This document shows, piece by piece, positions 43,987-47,128 of a stretch of DNA of 47,128 nt. The stretch lies in assembly GCA_014860665.1 (NCBI GenBank), contig JACZJI010000033.1, forward strand, positions 1 through 47,128, in the 5' to 3' direction. The DNA comes from Bacteroidales bacterium (lineage in GTDB: Bacteria; Bacteroidota; Bacteroidia; Bacteroidales; F082). Under the pieces are notes generated by a model that had not been told where the DNA came from, did no database searches, and worked only from the letters and a program-made list of their open reading frames with translations. The position numbers were made by a program, and so were the translations under genes. Every line of letters begins with the position of its first letter. Position 1 is the stretch's first letter.

Positions 43987-45207
43987 TTATTTTTTGCAAT
44001 CCATTTTATAGATGAAAAACAGGGAAGCCAGAATTACGATCATGAAAAGCGCGAAAAAGGGAAGAAATCCGAAATGTTTGATGATCCAACCTCCCGCAAG
44101 CGGAAAAATGGCGGGCAGAATGTTTCCCGCACCTGCGATGCCGGTATAAAGTGCGCGGTTAGTATTCCCTGAGATTTCCAACAGAACTCCATTCATTGAG
44201 ATATTATACGCTGTATAGATGATACCGCCGAAAAAGAAAACAACTGCAAGTGATGGTAGCTGATAAGGCAGAAGCAAAACCAACGGGCTGATAAAGGTAA
44301 GCAACGCGCCTCCGTAAAGCAGGTAACGGTATTTGTATTTTCCGGCAAGGAAAAACAGGAGAAATCCCGTCGTTACCGTCCCGATGATTTTAATGAGCAA
44401 CATCCATCCGGTGGCACTGCTCTGTGTATGATAAATTTCTTTTCCGAACAAAATGATGAAGGGCAAAAAAGAAATGCTGATGCCCATGGTATTGATAAAT
44501 CCCAAAAAGTATTTTAAGCGCGGATTTTGTTGCCATTCCTCACCGATAAGTTTCAGGAAATGTCCCGGACTCTGTACGGAAAGTTTGGACGGAACCGCTT
44601 CTTTTAAATTCCACAATCCTAAAGAAGCAACAAACAGGGCGGCAAAAGCAATCAGAAACAAATAGCCGTAATTGTCGGGATAACCGGTTAAGGAAAGTAT
44701 TTTTTTTGCAGCCAGTGCTGCGAGAAACAGCAGGACTCCATTGATAACCTGACGAATGGAAAAGAATGTTTTTCTTGATTCCGTCAATACGGATTTGCCC
44801 AAAATATCAGTGTAACTTACATTGGCAAAGGCGCCGCTGAAGGAGAATATACTGATGAGAATAAAGATAAGCCAGATAATGAGCGGATGTGGCAGGTGAG
44901 GAGAATAAATGAGCATCAGACCCATGCCCAGCAGTGCCAGAATGCGGGCATTAATTCCCAATACGAGAAAGTTTTTTTTGTAATGATAGTTGCTGATGAA
45001 AGGCGCAAAGAAAAGTTGGGTAAAGCTGGAACCACCGACCATGATGGCGGTCATAATTCCTATCTGAACAGCTGAACCGCCGGCATCGACCAGCATAGCG
45101 GGAATGATGGTATCCACATCCATAAAAGGCCGCGAAAGCGCCAGAAATCCGGCATGCCAGAGAAAAGAATAAAAATTATTCTTTGATATTTTGGGTGTTA
45201 ACTCCAT
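43987..45207 (-). CDS. Major facilitator superfamily transporter
   Basis: A 406-residue inner-membrane protein with about 11-12 hydrophobic segments in two halves (for example ILALLGMGLMLIYSP, LLFLAALAAKKI, LAVVFFFGGIIYTAYN). The cytosolic loop between segments 2 and 3 and the mid-protein break near residue 215 (WNLKEAVPSKLS) fit the MFS fold. The N-terminal FYSFLWHAGFLALSRPFMDVDTIIPAML recalls MFS members of unknown substrate found in Bacteroidota. No substrate can be inferred. It has a -7 box (complement of 45227-45234) and is not obviously linked to its neighbours. Confidence 0.85.
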   Translation of the reverse strand: MELTPKISKNNFYSFLWHAGFLALSRPFMDVDTIIPAMLVDAGGSAVQIGIMTAIMVGGSSFTQLFFAPFISNYHYKKNFLVLGINARILALLGMGLMLIYSPHLPHPLIIWLIFILISIFSFSGAFANVSYTDILGKSVLTESRKTFFSIRQVINGVLLFLAALAAKKILSLTGYPDNYGYLFLIAFAALFVASLGLWNLKEAVPSKLSVQSPGHFLKLIGEEWQQNPRLKYFLGFINTMGISISFLPFIILFGKEIYHTQSSATGWMLLIKIIGTVTTGFLLFFLAGKYKYRYLLYGGALLTFISPLVLLLPYQLPSLAVVFFFGGIIYTAYNISMNGVLLEISGNTNRALYTGIAGAGNILPAIFPLAGGWIIKHFGFLPFFALFMIVILASLFFIYKMDCKK

Positions 45208-45226
45208 ATTGTGAAAAAGTGGCAGG

Positions 45227-45234
45227 CAAATATA
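45227..45234 (-). promoter_or_regulatory. Putative -7 promoter box of the MFS gene
   Basis: TATATTTG on the minus strand lies 20 bp before the start; a T-rich -33 lies about 19 bp further up. Confidence 0.45.
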
Positions 45235-45284
45235 ACCAAGTTAAGAATGAGAAAAGATATTAAACTTTTGCCTTGTAAAACAAC

Positions 45285-45310
45285 AAAGCCCCCACTATTG
45301 TGGAGGCTTT
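45285..45310 (-). terminator. Terminator of tRNA-Gln
   Basis: On the minus strand AAAGCCTCCAC pairs with GTGGGGGCTTT (one mismatch) around AATA, followed by a T-rich tract. It begins 3 bp after the tRNA. Confidence 0.75.
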
Positions 45311-45312
45311 AG

Positions 45313-45385
45313 TTGCCCGACCAGGGCTCGAACCTGGACTCTTCTGATCCAGAATCAGACGTGTTGCCAATTACACCATCAGGCA
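45313..45385 (-). tRNA. tRNA-Gln (anticodon CTG)
   Basis: The minus strand folds into a full cloverleaf: acceptor TGCCTGA/TCGGGCA with discriminator A, D-stem GTGT/ACAC, anticodon stem TCTGA/TCAGA with loop TTCTGGA giving anticodon CTG, and T-arm CCAGG-TTCGAGC-CCTGG. CCA is not encoded. It reads CAG codons. Confidence 0.96.
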
Positions 45386-45447
45386 ATGAGGCTGCAAAAG
45401 TAAAAAATTCTTTTTTTGCGTAGCCTTGTATTTAAATTTTTTTCTTT

Positions 45448-46887
45448 TTAAAACTCCAGGTTGAGAGGTGTCCTTGGAAAAGGAATCACATCGCGGATGT
45501 TGGTCATTCCTGTCATGAAAAGGATCAGACGCTCAAAACCAAGGCCAAAACCTGAATGCGGTACTGTTCCGAATTTGCGGGTGTCGAGATACCACCACAT
45601 GGTAGATTCCGGAATATTTAACTCTTTTATTTTGGCGTACAGCTTTTCATAGCTTTCTTCACGTTGTGATCCTCCAACAATTTCTCCAATTTGGGGGAAC
45701 AAAATATCCATGGCGCGCACAGTTTTCCCGTCTTCGTTCTGTTTCATGTAGAAAGCCTTGATGCTGGCGGGATAATCCGTCAGAATTACCGGTCTTTTGA
45801 AATGTTTTTCAACAAGATATCTTTCGTGTTCTGATTGTAAATCGGCGCCCCAGCCTTCTATCACATATTGGAATTGTTGCTTTTTGTTGGGCTTCGAGCT
45901 CATCAAAATATCGATAGCTTCCGTATAGGTTACACGAGCGAAAGGCTCGTCCAGCACAAACTTAAGCTTTTCGATAAGCTCCATGGAACGTTCTTCTGCC
46001 TTTTTGTTTTTTTCCTCGTCCTGTAACCGGTTGCTTAGAAATTCCAGGTCTTCCTTGCAATGATCCAGTCCGTATTTTACTACATATTTCAGCAAATCCT
46101 CAGCTAAATCCATGTTGTCGGTCAGGTCATAAAAAGCCATTTCCGGTTCGATCATCCAGAATTCTGCAAGGTGGCGGGTAGTGTTGGAGTTTTCGGCACG
46201 GAAAGTGGGGCCGAAAGTATAGATATTTGAAAGTGCCAACGCTGCCAGCTCACCTTCCAACTGACCGGAAACCGTAAGGTTCGCAGCTTTTCCGAAGAAA
46301 TCGTTTTTATAATCGATGGTTCCGTCCGGATTTTTGGGCAAATGCTCAAGATCTAATGTGGTAACCTGAAACATTTCACCGGCCCCTTCTGCATCGGAAC
46401 CAGTAATAATCGGAGTATGAATATTATAAAATCCTCTATCGTTAAAGAACTGATGAATGGCAAAAATCATGGCATGACGCACGCGGGCCACTGCACTGAA
46501 TGTACTGGTGCGGAACCTGAGATATGCTTTTTCACGAAGGAATTCCAGACTGTGTTTTTTAGGTTGCAACGGATATTCATCCGGATTAGCTTCCCCAAGA
46601 ATTTCAATAGTTTGTGACTGAACTTCCACTTTCTGACCGCTTCCCATAGATTCTGCCAAAATCCCGTCCACGGAAAGGGATGCTCCCGTGTGAATTCTGT
46701 TCAGAAGTTTGTCGTTTTCCTCATTCATTTCCACTACAATCTGGACATTATTCAGAGTGCTTCCGTCGTTCATGGCAATGAAAGCCACATTTTTACTGGA
46801 ACGCTTTGTTCTGACCCATCCTTTTACATTAATTGTGCTACCGTAATCTGTCCTTTGCAGCAGTGTTTTGATTTCTGTTCGTTTCAC
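45448..46887 (-). CDS. asnS: Asparaginyl-tRNA synthetase
   Basis: Charges tRNA-Asn in the cytosol. The 479-residue class IIb synthetase has an N-terminal OB-fold anticodon-binding domain (about 15-110; [17 protein letters not shown]), the motif 2 region [21 protein letters not shown] and motif 3 [10 protein letters not shown] followed by [14 protein letters not shown]. The last block is typical of AsnRS rather than AspRS. It is directly upstream of the tRNA-Gln gene on the same strand (62 bp), so both could share a transcript. Confidence 0.96.
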   Translation of the reverse strand: MKRTEIKTLLQRTDYGSTINVKGWVRTKRSSKNVAFIAMNDGSTLNNVQIVVEMNEENDKLLNRIHTGASLSVDGILAESMGSGQKVEVQSQTIEILGEANPDEYPLQPKKHSLEFLREKAYLRFRTSTFSAVARVRHAMIFAIHQFFNDRGFYNIHTPIITGSDAEGAGEMFQVTTLDLEHLPKNPDGTIDYKNDFFGKAANLTVSGQLEGELAALALSNIYTFGPTFRAENSNTTRHLAEFWMIEPEMAFYDLTDNMDLAEDLLKYVVKYGLDHCKEDLEFLSNRLQDEEKNKKAEERSMELIEKLKFVLDEPFARVTYTEAIDILMSSKPNKKQQFQYVIEGWGADLQSEHERYLVEKHFKRPVILTDYPASIKAFYMKQNEDGKTVRAMDILFPQIGEIVGGSQREESYEKLYAKIKELNIPESTMWWYLDTRKFGTVPHSGFGLGFERLILFMTGMTNIRDVIPFPRTPLNLEF

Positions 46888-47128
46888 TTCCTTAACTGAT
46901 TAAATGAATTTGCAAAAAAACTAAATTTCAGGGAACTAACGGTAGCGATTTGGAAGTTTTTTGTGAAGATGTTGGAAATCAAACCAAATTTGGATTTATT
47001 CGGTGTATAATATTCACAAGATGGTCACTTATAGTGAAGTTATGGAAAGAGATTCTTAAAAACAACGGGGCTGTTAAAAAACTTTAACAACTAAAATCAT
47101 GCCAGATTTAAAATATTTTTACATTTGT
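46888..47128. other. Right-edge spacer (241 bp)
   Basis: No gene is supported before the window ends. An ATG at 47099 opens a frame that runs to the edge, but only ten codons are visible, so it may or may not begin a gene. Confidence 0.5.

Noticed and set aside
45313..45386. tRNA-Gln with one extra 5' base (TTGCCTG acceptor)
   Set aside because: Shifting the acceptor by one base gives seven proper pairs and a standard A discriminator; the longer form would need C73.
47099..47128. Possible start of a gene at the right edge (ATG at 47099)
   Set aside because: Only ten codons are visible and no ribosome site or promoter supports it.

Overview
The window looks like a chromosomal segment of a Bacteroidota (Bacteroidetes) bacterium, probably of the Bacteroidales/Marinilabiliales side. 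The reasons are the many TAnnTTTG promoter -7 boxes, the ileS-dksA-lspA gene order, a short AtpC in an atpD-atpC pair separate from the other ATP synthase genes, a bacterial geranylgeranylglyceryl-phosphate synthase, lipoproteins with Bacteroidota-style lipoboxes, and weak Shine-Dalgarno sites at most genes. Taxonomy below phylum is inference. There is no rRNA, CRISPR array, prophage or large mobile element; most of the window is ordinary housekeeping DNA with a few disturbed junctions.

Layout. 1-2.5 kb: start of a copper/heavy-metal (HMA) protein, an isolated atpB with a -1 frameshift near its 3' end, and an unknown lipoprotein. 2.8-14.3 kb: enolase, then a block of ion-transport genes: an SLC12-like cation-chloride cotransporter homologue, a TrkA/KtrA-TrkH/KtrB potassium uptake pair, an unknown 165-residue protein, a P3A-type proton-pumping ATPase, and (opposite strand) F1 ATP synthase atpD-atpC. 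14.3-20.7 kb: a displaced degenerate lspA 3' end, two tandem paralogous lipoproteins, then lspA, dksA-like and ileS on the minus strand. 20.9-28.5 kb: XdhC-family protein, small membrane protein, predicted outer-membrane proteins, long-chain acyl-CoA ligase, dicarboxylate/glutamate symporter and 6-phosphofructokinase. 28.6-32.7 kb: an IS200-like/RAYT transposase with paired hairpins, a small cysteine-containing lipoprotein, a GDCCVxC zinc-ribbon-like protein with mazG, a ferredoxin-nitroreductase fusion, a 144-bp inverted-repeat element and an unknown 125-residue protein. 33.0-40.9 kb: methyl-cycle cluster: ahcY, a SAM-I riboswitch, metH and metF, followed by GGGP synthase. 40.9-47.1 kb: cinA, nucleoside phosphorylase, alpha/beta hydrolase, MFS transporter, tRNA-Gln(CTG) and asnS.

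How the genes fit together: ahcY, metH and metF make up most of the S-adenosylmethionine regeneration cycle, and the riboswitch plausibly shuts metH down when SAM is plentiful. The K+ uptake pair, SLC12-like carrier and proton P-type ATPase would together handle K+, Cl- and membrane potential.

The least expected structure is a pair of 'allelic ghost tails'. Downstream of both lspA and metH lies a second copy of the gene's last codons, and its differences from the live gene are mostly (lspA) or entirely (metH) synonymous. This suggests that diverged but functional alleles were recombined at gene 3' ends, with the lipoprotein pair carried between the two lspA tails. No wholly new multi-gene system is demonstrated; the best candidates are these 3'-end junctions and the small lipoproteins that share two cysteines.
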